Program-made: the position numbers and the translations under genes
Notes under the pieces: model-generated
Told to the model about the DNA's origin: nothing
Database searches by the model: none
What the model saw: only the letters and a program-made list of their open reading frames with translations
Origin: Sipunculus nudus
Lineage: Eukaryota > Annelida > Sipuncula > Golfingiida > Sipunculidae
Length of the DNA: 64,000 nt
NCBI GenBank assembly: GCA_026874595.1
Contig: CM049311.1
Coordinates: 6,425,676 to 6,489,675 of the forward strand
Reading direction: 5' to 3'
Shown: piece by piece, positions 34,247 to 47,279 of the stretch
Numbering within the stretch: position 1 is the first letter of the stretch
How the letters are laid out: every line of letters starts with the position of its first letter

Positions 34247-37200
34247 CATTATACACAATGTATTAGGTAATGAATTTGCATATATTACACCAGGTTTAAC
34301 AGTATAACTACCATTATTTTATAACAGGTGATACAGAAGGCCTTATGACTTATGTATGCATTTACTGACCAGGTTTCGCTGTTTATTCACTGTCCTTCCT
34401 CCAATGTTTCTTCAGTTTCATTTGATCCAGTATATTATCTGCCTTCTCATGCATGAACAGAGAAAAACAAAAAAAAAACTGGTACGGAATATGTATAAAA
34501 CGACAACTCGCCTGCTCTTTCACAAACAAAAACTTTCAAATTTTAAAATCTGATGTACAATACATAATTTATTTTTCAATCGGGCGCGGAGGATTTATAT
34601 TTCTCTAAACAAAGACTTAAAGTAATTAACTATTTATAGCACATGATTGGCAGCTGGTCAGGACAAGAGACAATAATGATTGCACAATGACATGACGTTG
34701 TGATTAAACCTGTGAGACCCTAGAGCTCCGGCGCTAAGATGGCGATTACGTTCTGTAAAATTATTAATACGTTACATTCTCGTTTGAAAAAAAAATCACA
34801 TTCATTACATTGACAACAGCCGCAATACAGTATAAATAGCATATCGTTTATTTCCTTTCCATCGGGTCTCATCTTTTATTAAACAAAAAATAAAAAAAAA
34901 ATTACATGAGATGTTGTTAATCCGCTTATGCTGAAAAAATGAGGGGAGATATTCTGGTCTCTACAGACAGAATGGTACCTTGCCACTGGTCAAGATACTT
35001 TCTTGTAAGCTTATATGGGAGCATAGTATTTACAAGAAACAAAATCTTTTTGATGATATGGATAGCCTGAAAACTTCAAGACCAGTTATAGAGCTTTTTT
35101 TCAAATTTTATTCTTGAAAAGCTTAAAACCACATATGCCAATGATATGCAAATTAAACGGACAAAGAAAATATTATGCCATTCTAAAACTTGGTTAAATT
35201 TCACGTTGAATATATTTCCCTTTGGCTAATAAATGTTATTATTGCTTGTGAGCATTACGATTTAAACTCAAATAGCTTATTCTAAATGCAAAGTTTATAA
35301 CTTTCTTTTTACTTGATAAACGATTAATTTCCACATTTTCTCCATTGTAATAAGGATTCATCTGTACCAGGGTATGTGGGTATGTGAATGTCTCAAGTGA
35401 TGTAGATTTTTTTTTAATTTCAGGCAGTTTTGATGCCGTACTTAAAGGGCTCTGAATTCGCCCCTTCTAAATCAAACTCTGCTTGTGAATTTTTCGTGCT
35501 TCTGAGGGCGTCATTATCAGCAGCGCCACCATTTTTAAGTTTTGCTTTTTGATGCATTTAACATAAACATAAACAACATTCATTCCATGAAGAAAACTAA
35601 ATCACCACGATTCGCAAATTAAAATGGGATTGTAGTCTGTATGAGTTAGTAAATCTCATTTTGATTAGCTTTGTATTTTCATGTGTTAAATTAGTTAAGC
35701 TTTTTGGGCATTTCATTAATTGCTTTGACCAGGGCCCACCTTCCTGAAGGCTGAAAAAAATGGCTAACGCGTGCAAAATTTCAATTAATATCATACTCTA
35801 TTCTAGTTGGCTGATATAAAATGGAGGCGTAACAATCTGCATCAAGTGACGTCATAAGGTCTTTGGTTTTCTGAAACCTCCCCATTTGCTGCCAATCACT
35901 TGAATTTCGGAATAGGCCAAATATGAAAAGCTATACATGCAAAATCAATGTTTGCTAACACCTGGAGTAACATTCAGACCTGCCCGAAAAAAATAAAACC
36001 AATGTCCCTTATTCGGCCTGGCTTTTCCACAATATTATATGAAATTGGTTTCAGACATTTAGCTATTCAGAAAACATGCAATTTTAAGTTACAATTTTAA
36101 GTTTTCTCTATAGTGAATCAAGTACCAGTAATTTAAGGATGACAGTGTCAGGGTCATGTGATTATAATAAATGTCCGTTATATTACGCGACCTCATTACA
36201 TCACTTCCGGTCCATGACGCATAAGGTCTTAATACCTGGTTTTCTCACGACATATCGCCAAATGGTCCTTAATGTTCCACTTTTGCCTAAGAGTGGACCC
36301 TGTAGGCCAAGAGTGAGCGATAAAAGGTTGAGTGGATCGATATAATTTGGAAATGATGTACGGAAGAAATTGACAACTGACAGACGCAGGCCAAATCCGC
36401 AATTCCTAATATTGTTCCATTCTGAATAGCAAATGATCATTGGTCCAAGGTCATCCTTTCTTTCGAATTTATTTAGAATTTTATGAGATATTGCGTAGAC
36501 AAACCAACTAAAACTCTCACACACAAACCACGCTTGTCATATAAACCACAATCATCTCCGCTTACGGCGGTAAATATAGCTGTTTATCTATGTATCAAGT
36601 TATTACAGTTTTCCACGTACAATAAAACGTTGAAGCTTCATAAGCAGTTTTTCTTTTACATTGTCACGTTTTCAGTTAAATAGATTTAGTTTCACTTAGT
36701 GGAAGAAATATTCTTTCACTGAATCCGACGATTTGTTGTTTTGTCAAAAGTATATGAAAACTGCATAAACGATATGCATGTTGCAGAGATATTCAGTTTT
36801 ACAAGCTTCCGGTGAATTCACACGAACGAAGAGAAATAAGTAATATCCGAAGGTGTCTAATTGCAGTAAAATATGCAGTTAGATCAAACAAATCTTTTCC
36901 TTATAAAATCGCTTACCTTAAAAATCAGTGTTGTCTATTGATCGCTTTTTTGAAAACTGCCTTGTAGTTAATATGAATAAATATTAGATGAGTAAGTCAG
37001 TTTTGCAAGGTAAGCATGATGGTAGGTATTCTGTTACATATATGTATTTTATATTAACGTCGATATCTGCCTCGTCCTACTGCACATGATAATTATAATT
37101 ATTATTTGAATGGTGAATCTTTGTAATCGTTACTTTTTAAAAGATAAATTTTCAAGTCAACACATCAAAGTAATTTAATTTGCATGCCTAATGAATATTC

Positions 37201-37885
37201 ATTTGTGTGAACGTGTGCTGCTTTGCGTGAGCTGCTGCAGGCATCGGGAAGATGCAAATACTGGTTTTTGAATCACTCTGTGGACATGAACACAGTGTCC
37301 TGACAGGTCTTCACGCCACGGCAAATGATGACGAAAATTGCTTTATATTATAAAGTTGCTTGATCATCGCTCAGAGTACGATGAATTCGACTGGTTGTCG
37401 GGAAGACTCTCGTTCATTTATACAAAATATTTAAACAGATTAACCCATGGACAAATTAACTAGCACAGGCGTAAGCATCTTACAATGACCGAATTCTAAA
37501 AGGAAATATGCTGGGTACAAATTCATTTCATTCTAACTGAAAGTCTGTCCAAGCGTTGCGCCTTTTTCTGCATGAAAACAACAAGGGGAAATGGCTATTT
37601 TTCTAGAGGTGCCCACTATATGGAGGTAATGGCTAGCACATTGAGTGCTGTCCCCTAGTATGATATATATTGCTATAATTACTCATTATTTTGTGATTAC
37701 TGAATTAAATTGCATGTGGCATCTCTCTTTATTTATTAAAGTTATTTAGTAACATTTTACTTGTAATTATCAAGACATTTGCTAGAAAAATATGGATTTT
37801 ATGACATTAAAGTATGGACAAAAAATCAGCACAATAAAAGGAAGCTGTGTGCAGATGGTCCATAAGATGGCTGAACTTATATATA

Positions 37886-38387
37886 CAGTAGAACGCCTGT
37901 ATTACGGTCACCATCGGGACTGGATGTAGGGGCCTTAATACAGGAGTGGCCGTTATACAGGACTAGACCAGGATGGGGGGGGGGGGGGTAAAAATGTAAA
38001 GATAAAGATCTGCGGCTCGCACGACTGATTCCCAAACATAAACGCAGGTGGCAACACATGCCTCACTATTGTGCATACTAATGCGGCTGAGATGGGTAGT
38101 ACGACGCTGGCTACGTGTCAAACAACTCAGTACGGTCGAGTGGTTTCCTTTATCCAGGCACTCATTAACAGACAGGAATATGTGAGAGCGGACACTTGTA
38201 TAATGATATTAAGTCAGAAGTGGCCGCTTGATTTGTTGAGCCCACGTCACGGAGTCACTGGTTCTGACCATAACTGAGGCGTTTCCCGGCCTGCGGGACC
38301 GAGAGACCTGGCCGTAATACGGAAAATCTGACCGTTATAGACGTACGGATCGTTATTGAGGCGTGGCCGTTAGCAGGCGTTCTACTG
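37886..38387. mobile_element. Non-autonomous pogo/Tigger-like element
   Basis: The left end CAGTAGAACGCCTG and the right end CAGGCGTTCTACTG are perfect 14-base inverted repeats. Similarity continues imperfectly inward (CGGTCACC versus the inverted CGGCCACG). Both ends are flanked by TA, the target-site duplication of the Tc1/mariner/pogo superfamily, and CAGTAGAAC-type starts are characteristic of pogo/Tigger termini. The 502 bp interior has internal variants of GGCCGTTATACAGG and a G homopolymer (about 37975-37988). It encodes no transposase, so it would have depended on one supplied elsewhere. Confidence 0.75.
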
Positions 38388-39177
38388 TATATAATTATAT
38401 ATATAATATTATATATATTAATTAAATTTTTTATATGTGATAAGCACAAAATGGAAAGCACCATGTGGTATTTAGCAAAGAGAGTACGTCACTTATTTAA
38501 ATACTATCATCTTAAGAAAACGTTCTTTAATGAGACCAACTTTTTGAGCTCATGTCAATTTTTTTCTTTTTGAATTCGGGGTCGACATGTTCACAAGTCA
38601 CTGATTAAGATAGAGAAAGGCAACGGTACAGTCTGAATCCTTATGTAACATGTAAACACTGCCCTGGTCTAGTGGGCAAGTACCTGTAAATGCCAGAGGG
38701 GCATTTAGCTGCTTCACCTCATCACAGAGTATTAATTGGGTAAAGAGCAGGGCTTCCTCACTCTTGGTAGCCAAACAAACAAATATTAATTAATTAGCAC
38801 AGGGGCATCAAGTTCGGGGTGATCTCTGATTTGAACCGGTGCAGGCATATTATTCTAATTAGTATGCATGCATCCTAAGCTTAGTCTAGAGTCAAGTAGA
38901 TTATAATCACTATTATGCAATGTTAACTTGTACACCTCTAAATTTAGTTCATTTGTTTTATTATTATTAAAATTTATGAGTATTATAATTAAATAATTAA
39001 GAATTAATATTATTATCTTAATAACTTTAAAATCGCTATAAAGATGGCTTACAAAGTCGCTTTAAGAGATCAAATCCGTGAAGTGCCCATATAAGCTCCA
39101 GAAGACTGCACACTTTACATAAATATGGAGGTGCCCACATAAACCTGCTAAAAATAATAAAGAGAAGAAAAATTGGA
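38388..39177. other. No recognisable gene
   Basis: AT-rich spacer. CTAGTGGGCAAGTACC near 38671 faintly resembles the inverted form of the terminus at 39178-39249, so a very degraded transposon could span this stretch. The evidence is too thin to call. Confidence 0.5.
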
Positions 39178-39249
39178 CTACCCAAGAGTGCCCACTAAAT
39201 AGAGGTGCCCATTTTATAGAAGTGCCCACTAGCAGAGGTACCACTGTAA
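39178..39249. mobile_element. Solo right end of a pogo-like element
   Basis: Repeated GAGGTGCCCA and GTGCCCACTA motifs end in CAGAGGTACCACTGTA. In reverse this begins TACAGTGGTACCTCTGC, the form of a TA-flanked pogo/Tigger terminus. Related fragments occur at 37605-37640 and near 54900. The 129/131 bp satellite starts immediately after it. Confidence 0.5.
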
Positions 39250-42200
39250 CCACACATTCGGGGCAATCAGTGGCGTAAAACACAAATGTAGCACGCACAC
39301 TTCCTACTAGCCGTACAGCACAGCATCACATATCAAGATGTAAAAGCTTTCAACCGCTTCTATACTCAAGGGGAAAAAACACACATCGGGGACGATCGGT
39401 GGCGTTAAACATAAGCACAGCACGCACATCTCCTGACAGCCGTACAACACACATCACAAATCAAGATTTCAAAGCTTTTAGCTGCTTATGTAATTAAGGG
39501 GAAATAACCACACATCGGGGGCGATCATAGCGTAAAACATAAACAAAGCACGCGCACCTCCTGGTGGCTGTAAACCACAGCATCACAAATCAAGATGTCA
39601 AAACTTTCAACCGCTTCTGTACACAAGGGGAAAAACACACAACGGGGGCGATCAGTGGCGTAAAACATAAATATAGCACACACACCTACTGGTAGCCGTA
39701 CCACACAGCATCTTGAAATCAAGATTTCAAAGCTTTCAACCGCTTCTGTGCATAATGGGGAAATAACCACACATCGGGGGCGATCGGTCGCGTAGAACAT
39801 AAACATAGCACGCACACCTCCTGTTAGCCTTATAACACAGCATCGCAAATCAAAATTCAAAGCTTTCAGCCGCTTCTGTACACAAGGGTGAAAAACAATA
39901 ACTCGGGGGCGATCAGTGGCGTAAATGAAAAGCATAGCACGCACACCTTCTGATAGCCGTATCACACAGCATCGCAAATCAAGATTTCAAAGCTTTCAAC
40001 CGCTTCTGCACACAAGGGGAAAAACACACAACGGGGGCGATCAGTGGCGTAAAACATAAATATAGCACACACACCTACTGGTAGCCGTACCACACAGCAT
40101 CTTGAAATCAAGATTTCAAAACTTTCAGCCGCTTCTGTACACAAGGGGAAAACACACACACCGGGGCGATCAGTGGCGTAAAACATAAACATAGCAAGCA
40201 CACCTACTGGTAGCCGTACCACACAGCATCTTGAAATCAAGATTTCAAAGCTTTCAACCGCTTCTGCACACAAGGGGAAAACACACAACGGGGGCGATCA
40301 GTGGCGTAAAACATAAATATAGCACACACACCTACTGGTAGCCGTACCACACAGCATCTTGAAATCAAGATTTCAAAGCTTTCAATCGCTTCTGCACACA
40401 AGGGGAAAAACACACAACGGGGACGATCAGTGGCGTAAAACATAAATATAGCACACACACCTACTGGTAGCCGTACCACACAGCATCTTGAAATCAAGAT
40501 TTCAAAGCTTTCAACCGCTTCTGTGCATAATGGGGAAATAACCACACATCGGGGGCGATCGGTCGCGTAGAACATAAACATAGCACGCACACCTCCTGGT
40601 AGCCTTATAACACAGCATCGCAAATCAAAATTCAAAGCTTTCAGCCGCTTCTGTACACAAGGGTGAAAAACAATAACTCGGGGGCGATCAGTGGCGTAAA
40701 TGAAAAGCATAGCACGCACACCTCCTGATAGCCGTATCACACAGCATCGCAAATCAAGATTTCAAAGCTTTCAACCGCTTCTGCACACAAGGGGAAAAAC
40801 ACACAACGGGGGCGATCAGTGGCGTAAAACATAAATATAGCACACACACCTACTGGTAGCCGTACCACACAGCATCTTGAAATCAAGATTTCAAAACTTT
40901 CAACTGCTTCTGTACACAAGGGGAAAACACACACATCGGGGCGATCAGTGGCGTAAAACATAAACATAGCAAGCACACCTACTGGTAGCCGTACCACACA
41001 GCATCTTGAAATCAAGATTTCAAAGCTTTCAACCGCTTCTGCACACAAGGGGAAAACACACAACGGGGGCGATCAGTGGCGTAAAACATAAATATAGCAC
41101 ACACACCTACTGGTAGCCGTACCACACAGCATCTTGAAATCAAGATTTCAAAGCTTTCAATCGCTTCTGCACACAAGGGGAAAAACACACAACGGGGACG
41201 ATCAGTGGCGTAAAACATAAATATAGCACACACACCTACTGGTAGCCGTACCACACAGCATCTTGAAATCAAGATTTCAAAGCTTTCAACCGCTTCTGCA
41301 CACAAGGGGAAAAACACACAACGGGGGCGATCAGTGGCGTAAAACATAAATATAGCACACACACCTACTGGTAGCCGTACCACACAGGATCTTGAAATCA
41401 AGATTTCAAAGCTTTCAACCGCTTCTGCACACAAGGGGAAAAACACACAACGGGGGCGATCAGTGGCGTAAAGCATAAATATAGCACACACACCTACTGG
41501 TAGCCGTACCACACAGCATCTTGAAATCAAGATTTCAAAGCTTTCAACCGCTTCTGCACACAATGGGAAAACACACAACGGGGGCGATCAGTGGCGTAAA
41601 ACATAAATATAGCACACACACCTACTGGTAGCCGTACCACACAGCATCTTGAAATCAAGATTTCAAAGCTTTCAACCGCTTCTGTGCATAATGGGGAAAT
41701 AACCACACATCGGGGGCGATCGGTCGCGTAGAACATAAACATAGCACGCACACCTCCTGGTAGCCTTATAACACAGCATCGCAAATCAAAATTCAAAGCT
41801 TTCAGCCGCTTCTGTACACAAGGGTGAAAAACAATAACTCGGGGCGAACAGTGGCGTAAAACATAAGAAAAGCACGCACACCTCCTGGTAGCCTTATAAC
41901 ACAGCATCGCAAATCAAGATTTCAAAGCTTTCAACCGCTTCTGTACATATAGGGAAATAATCACACATCGGGGGGCGATCAGTGGCGTAAAACATAAGAA
42001 AAGCACGCACACCTCCTGGTAGCCTTATAACACGGCATCGCAAATCAAGATTTCAAAGCTTTCAACCGCTTCTGTACATATAGGGAAATAACCACACATC
42101 GGGGGGCGATCAGTTGCGTAAAACATAAGAAAAGCACGCACACCTCCTGGTAGCCTTATAACACAGCATCGCAAATCAAGATTTCAAAGCTTTCAACCGC

Positions 42201-45200
42201 TTCTGTACATATAGGGAAATAACCACACATCGGGGGGCGATCGGTGGCGTAAAACATAAGAAAAGCACGCACACCTCCTGGTAGCCTTATAACACAGCAT
42301 CGCAAATCAAGATTTCAAAGCTTTCAACCGCTTCTGTACATATAGGGAAATAAACACACATCGGGGGGCGATCAGTGGCGTAAAACATAAGAAAAGCACG
42401 CACACCTCCTGGTAGCCTTATAACACAGCATCGCAAATCAAGATTTCAAAGCTTTCAACCGCTTCTGTACATATAGGGAAATAACCACACATCGGGGGGC
42501 GATCAGTGGCGTAAAACATAAGAAAAGCACGCACACCTCCTGGTAGCCTTATAACACAGCATCGCAATACAAGATTTCAAAGCTTTCAACCGCTTCTGTA
42601 CATATAGGGAAATAACCACACATCGGGGGGCGATCAGTGGCGTAAAACACAAGAAAAGCACGCACACCTCCTGGTAGCCTTATAACACAGCATCGCAAAT
42701 CAAGATTTCAAAGCTTTCAACCGCTTCTGTTCATATGGGAAAATAACCATACATTGGGGGCGATCAGTGGCGTAAATCATGAAAAAAGCACGCACACCTC
42801 CTGGTAGCCTTATAACACAGCATCGCAAATCAAGATTTCAAAGCTTTCAAGCGCTTCTGTTCATATAGGGAAATAATCATACATTGGGGGCGATCAGTGG
42901 CGTAAATCATGAAAAAAGCACGCACACCTCCTGGTAGCCTTATAACACAGCATCGCAAATCAAGATTTCAAAGCTTTCAACCGCTTCTGTACACAAGGGT
43001 AAAATACATCGGGGCCGATCAGTGGCGTAAAACATAAGCATAGCACGCACACCTCCTGGTGGCCGTACAACACAGCATTGCAAATCAGGATAACAAAGTT
43101 TTCAACCGCTACTATACATAAAGGGAAATAACCACACATTGGGGGCGATCAGTGACGTAAAACATAAACAAAGCAAGCACGCCCCCTGATAGCCGTACAA
43201 CACAGCATTACAAATCAAGATTTCAAAGCTTTCAACCGCTTCTGTACACAAGGGGAAATAACCACACATCGGGGGCGATCAGTGGCGTTAAACAAACATA
43301 GCACGCACACCCCCAGAAAGCCTTATAACACAGCATCACAAATAAAGATTTCAAAGCTTTCAACCGCTTCTGTACACTAGGGGAAATAACCACACATCGG
43401 GGGCGATCGGTCGCGTAGAACATAAACATAGCACGCACACCTCCTGGTAGCCTTATAACACAGCATCGCAAATCAAAATTCAAAGCTTTCAGCCGCTTCT
43501 GTACACAAGGGTGAAAAACAATAACTCGGGGGCGATCAGTGGCGTAAATGAAAAGCATAGCACGCACACCTCCTGATAGCCGTATCACACAGCATCGCAA
43601 ATCAAGATTTCAAAGCTTTCAACCGCTTCTGCACACAAGGGGAAAAACACACAACGGGGGCGATCAGTGGCGTAAAACATAAATATAGCACACACACCTA
43701 CTGGTAGCCGTACCACACAGCATCTTGAAATCAAGATTTCAAAGCTTTCAACCGCTTCTGCACACAAGGGGAAAACACACAACGGGGGCGATCAGTGGCG
43801 TAAAACATAAATATAGCACACACACCTACTGGTAGCCGTACCACACAGCATCTTGAAATCAAGATTTCAAAGCTTTCAATCGCTTCTGCACACAAGGGGA
43901 AAAACACACAACGGGGACGATCAGTGGCGTAAAACATAAATATAGCACACACACCTACTGGTAGCCGTACCACACAGCATCTTCAAATCAAGATTTCAAA
44001 GCTTTCAACCGCTTCTGCACACAAGGGGAAAAACACACAACGGGGGCGATCAGTGGCGTAAAACATAAATATAGCACACACACCTACTGGTAGCCGTACC
44101 ACACAGGATCTTGAAATCAAGATTTCAAAGCTTTCAACCGCTTCTGCACACAAGGGGAAAAACACACAACGGGGGCGATCAGTGGCGTAAAGCATAAATA
44201 TAGCACACACACCTACTGGTAGCCGTACCACACAGCATCTTGAAATCAAGATTTCAAAGCTTTCAACCGCTTCTGCACACAAGGGGAAAACACACAACGG
44301 GGGCGATCAGTGGCGTAAAACATAAATATAGCACACACACCTACTGGTAGCCGTACCACACAGCATCTTGAAATCAAGATTTCAAAGCTTTCAACCGCTT
44401 CTGTGCATAATGGGGAAATAACCACACATCGGGGGCGATCGGTCGCGTAGAACATAAACATAGCACGCACACCTCCTGGTAGCCTTATAACACAGCATCG
44501 CAAATCAAAATTCAAAGCTTTCAGCCGCTTCTGTACACAAGGGTGAAAAACAATAACTCGGGGCGAACAGTGGCGTAAATGAAAAGCATAGCACGCACAC
44601 CTCCTGATAGCCGTATCACACAGCATCGCAAATCAAGATTTCAAAGCTTTCAACCGCTTCTGTTCATATAGGGAAATAACCACGCATCGGTAGCGATCAG
44701 TGGCGTAAAACATAAGAAAAGCACGCACACCTCCTGGTAGCCTTATAACACAGCATCGCAAATCAAGATTTCAAAGCTTTCAACCGCTTCTGTACATATA
44801 GGGAAATAACCACACATCGGGGGGCGATCAGTGGCGTAAAACATAAGAAAAGCACGCACACCTCCTGGTAGCCTTATAACACAGCATCGCAAATCAAGAC
44901 TTCAAAGCTTTCAACCGCTTCTGTACATATAGGGAAATAACCACACATCGGGGGGCGATCAGTGGCGTAAAACATAAGAAAAGCACGCACACCTCCTGGT
45001 AGCCTTATAACACAGCATCGCAAATCAAGATTTCAAAGCTTTCAACCGCTTCTGTACATATAGGGAAATAACCACACATCGGGGGGCGATCAGTGGCGTA
45101 AAACATAAGAAAAGCACGCACACCTCCTGGTAGCCTTATAACACAGCATCGCAAATCAAGATTTCAAAGCTTTCAACCGCTTCTGTACATATAGGGAAAT

Positions 45201-45867
45201 AACCACACATCGGGGGGCGATCAGTGGCGTAAAACATAAGAAAAGCACGCACACCTCCTGGTAGCCTGATAACACAGCATCGCAATACAAGATTTCAAAG
45301 CTTTCAACCGCTTCTGTACATATAGGGAAATAACCACACATCGGGGGGCGATCAGTGGCGTAAAACACAAGAAAAGCACGCACACCTCCTGGTAGCCTTA
45401 TAACACAGCATCGCAAATCAAGATTTCAAAGCTTTCAACCGCTTCTGTACATATAGGGAAATAACCACACATCGGGGGGCGATCAGTGGCGTAAAACATA
45501 AGAAAAGCACGCACACCTCCTGGTAGCCTTATAACACAGCATTGCAAATCAGGATAACAAAGTTTTCAACCGCTACTATACATAAAGGGAAATAACCACA
45601 CATTGGGGGCGATCAGTGACGTAAAACATAAACAAAGCACGCACGCCCCCTGATAGCCGTACAACACAGCATTACAAATCAAGATTTCAAAGCTTTCAAC
45701 CGCTTCTGTACACAAGGGGAAATAACCACACATCGGGGGCGATCAGTGGCGTAAAACAAACATAGCACGCACACCCCCAGAAAGCCTTATAACACAGCAT
45801 CACAAATTAAGATTTCAAAGCTTTCAACCGCTTCTGTACACTAGGGGAAATAACCACACATCGGGCG
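39250..45867. repeat. 129/131 bp satellite array, about 51 copies
   Basis: Units contain ACCACACATCGGGGGCGATC, AGTGGCGTAAAACATAA, AGCACGCACACCTCCTGGTA, GCCGTACAACACAGCATC and AAGATTTCAAAGCTTTCAAC, then CGCTTCTGTACA. There are two main length classes. A 129 bp class (ACACACAACGGGG, CCTACTGGTAGCCGTACC) keeps one minus-strand frame open with the 43-residue period VVRLPVGVCAIFMFYATDRP plus the rest of the unit. A 131 bp class (ACATATAGGGAAATAACC, GTAGCCTTATAACACAG) breaks that frame. The 131 bp class forms two blocks, about 41930-42960 and 44660-45550. I regard the frames as accidental. No gene structure is visible. Confidence 0.95.
40537..44560. repeat. About 2.7 kb higher-order duplication in the 129/131 bp array
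   Basis: The order of rare variants in 40561-41850 recurs in 43409-44560. The offset is 2848 bp at the GGTCGCGTAGAAC marker (40561 and 43409) but 2719 bp at the CACACAGGATCTTG marker (41381 and 44100). The two differ by exactly one 129 bp unit, so one unit was gained or lost after duplication. Confidence 0.85.
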
Positions 45868-46662
45868 ATAATTTGCCTGATATAAATCAGATAGTTATTT
45901 ATCTCCGAAACAAAAGCTGTTCTCAGAAGTTTGTAAAGCTTGAACTGTTATTGATAATTTTTCGACAGGGAAGTATTTGTTCGTTTTGTTTGATGGCTTT
46001 CTGTCTTTATCCAGTGCTGACGACGAAATATGTGCATATACGAAATATTACAAATATGACCAAAATACAACATGTAGCTTGCAAGGCACGTGTTTATTCG
46101 GGTAAACCATTCATCCACAAACAGCAAGTGATATTTTGTAGCCTACACAAGTGCATTCATTTGACGTGTATTATAGAGTAAGGTGTGTTAAATGCGAGAG
46201 CAAAGTACCGTATTGGATATGCCCTTACCATGAATCTGCAGGGACGAAATCCAGATACAACGGATATATAGTATATTAAACTTGACACTGCATGCACTTT
46301 TAACATTCATACTACTGTTATCTTTAAACCAAATACCTATCGCATTTGAATATTATATATTTGTATATTCTTCATTGAATCCTATTCAGTCCATAGCATT
46401 ATTTAGCAAGTTTCCTTCTGGGATTTGCAGGTTATTATATCGAGTGCAATAGAAAGCATATATCTATAGATTGCTTGTTCCGATTGTTAATTATTCCGTT
46501 AAGCTAGGCCCATAAAACAATTCTTTAGACAAATCAACATCACCATGGTGTATTCTGAAATAGCAGAGAAAAGAATCAATCAATTAAATATTAAAATGAT
46601 AATAAAATTAACAACACAAGCATGTAGTTTTTTCACTAAGCCCTTGCAATCTGTCTCTTACA
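45868..46662. other. No recognisable gene
   Basis: Sequence to the right of the satellite. An opening at 45873-46181 (102 codons) has several cysteines and a hydrophobic middle but no recognisable domain, and its start abuts the array. I leave it unassigned. Confidence 0.5.
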
Positions 46663-46780
46663 TTAAGTGAATTCCAGGCAACATTTCCCTGTAGTTTTGA
46701 TGTCAAAAAGATGAATTGCTTTAATGCTTATGTCACCGCCAGAAATGCCAGTCTGCCATCTGTTGTATCTCTTTACATGG
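46663..46780 (-). CDS. Weak candidate exon, function unknown
   Basis: On the minus strand a long pyrimidine tract (about 46810-46786) leads to CACAG at 46785-46781, a strong 3' splice acceptor. From 46780 one frame is open for 39 codons, HVKRYNRWQTGISGGDISIK then AIHLFDIKTTGKCCLEFT, to a TAA at 46665. It could be a terminal exon. I do not recognise the sequence. It cannot be joined in phase to the Thr-rich candidate exon at 47280-47339: that exon ends with one leftover base, whereas this frame needs two. Chance is a fair alternative. Confidence 0.2.
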
Positions 46781-46839
46781 CTGTGATAAAAATGAAAAAA
46801 AAAAATTGAAAAATATACATCCATGATGAACTTGGTTGT

Positions 46840-47279
46840 CCCTGTCAAATACGTCGCCTTGCCACCTCAAATATATAATGTTGCACAAAATTCCTGGTAT
46901 TGACACACGTGATCACCAGCTCTTAAGCATAACCTTTATTTAGTCAACGGTGTCTATAAAAATTATCAGGCAATGAATAAATAAACTGTATATCCACTAT
47001 TAACTTTAAGGTACAATACATATTTCTTATGTTTCTATGCTACCCCTAATAGGTGTAAATTTATTTTCAAGACAGGTCTGTTTAAACATACAGTTCATAC
47101 TTTTCATTGTTAACTTTGAGGGCCGTCTACTTATCTCTCTCTGAAAATTGGTAAAACCCGAAATCACCGTTCTTCGAATTTTTTATGAAAACAAGCAAAA
47201 TAATTTTCATTGCAAATTTTAAGACTGTACATCAAGTAAGAGGTCCTGTCAGAGATAAACAGGTGCGATGGTCCCTTAC
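46840..47279. other. No further exon recognised
   Basis: AT-rich. Without splicing at 47279 the Thr-rich frame would stay open into this stretch, to a stop near 47160 (CKGPSHLFISDRTSYL...), so exon limits here are uncertain. Confidence 0.4.

Larger units (their letters stand above)
32362..37885. other. No recognisable gene; TA runs only
   Basis: A 5.5 kb AT-rich stretch. Apart from two TA runs and C homopolymers near 33370, I find no domain-like translation, strong exon or inverted-repeat element. Short openings such as 36201-36524 (minus) are unassigned. Confidence 0.55.

Noticed and set aside
37605-37640. Additional pogo-like element
   Set aside because: A single GAGGTGCCCACTA-type fragment without an inverted partner; noted only as a related fragment.
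38640-39249. Complete pogo-like element with left end near 38660
   Set aside because: The supposed left end matches the right terminus only over about a dozen bases, with no TA-flanked boundary. Only the right end was reported.
41012-41578. 188-codon minus-strand opening with a 43-residue period
   Set aside because: It is explained by the 129 bp satellite unit. The frame is lost wherever 131 bp or shortened units occur.
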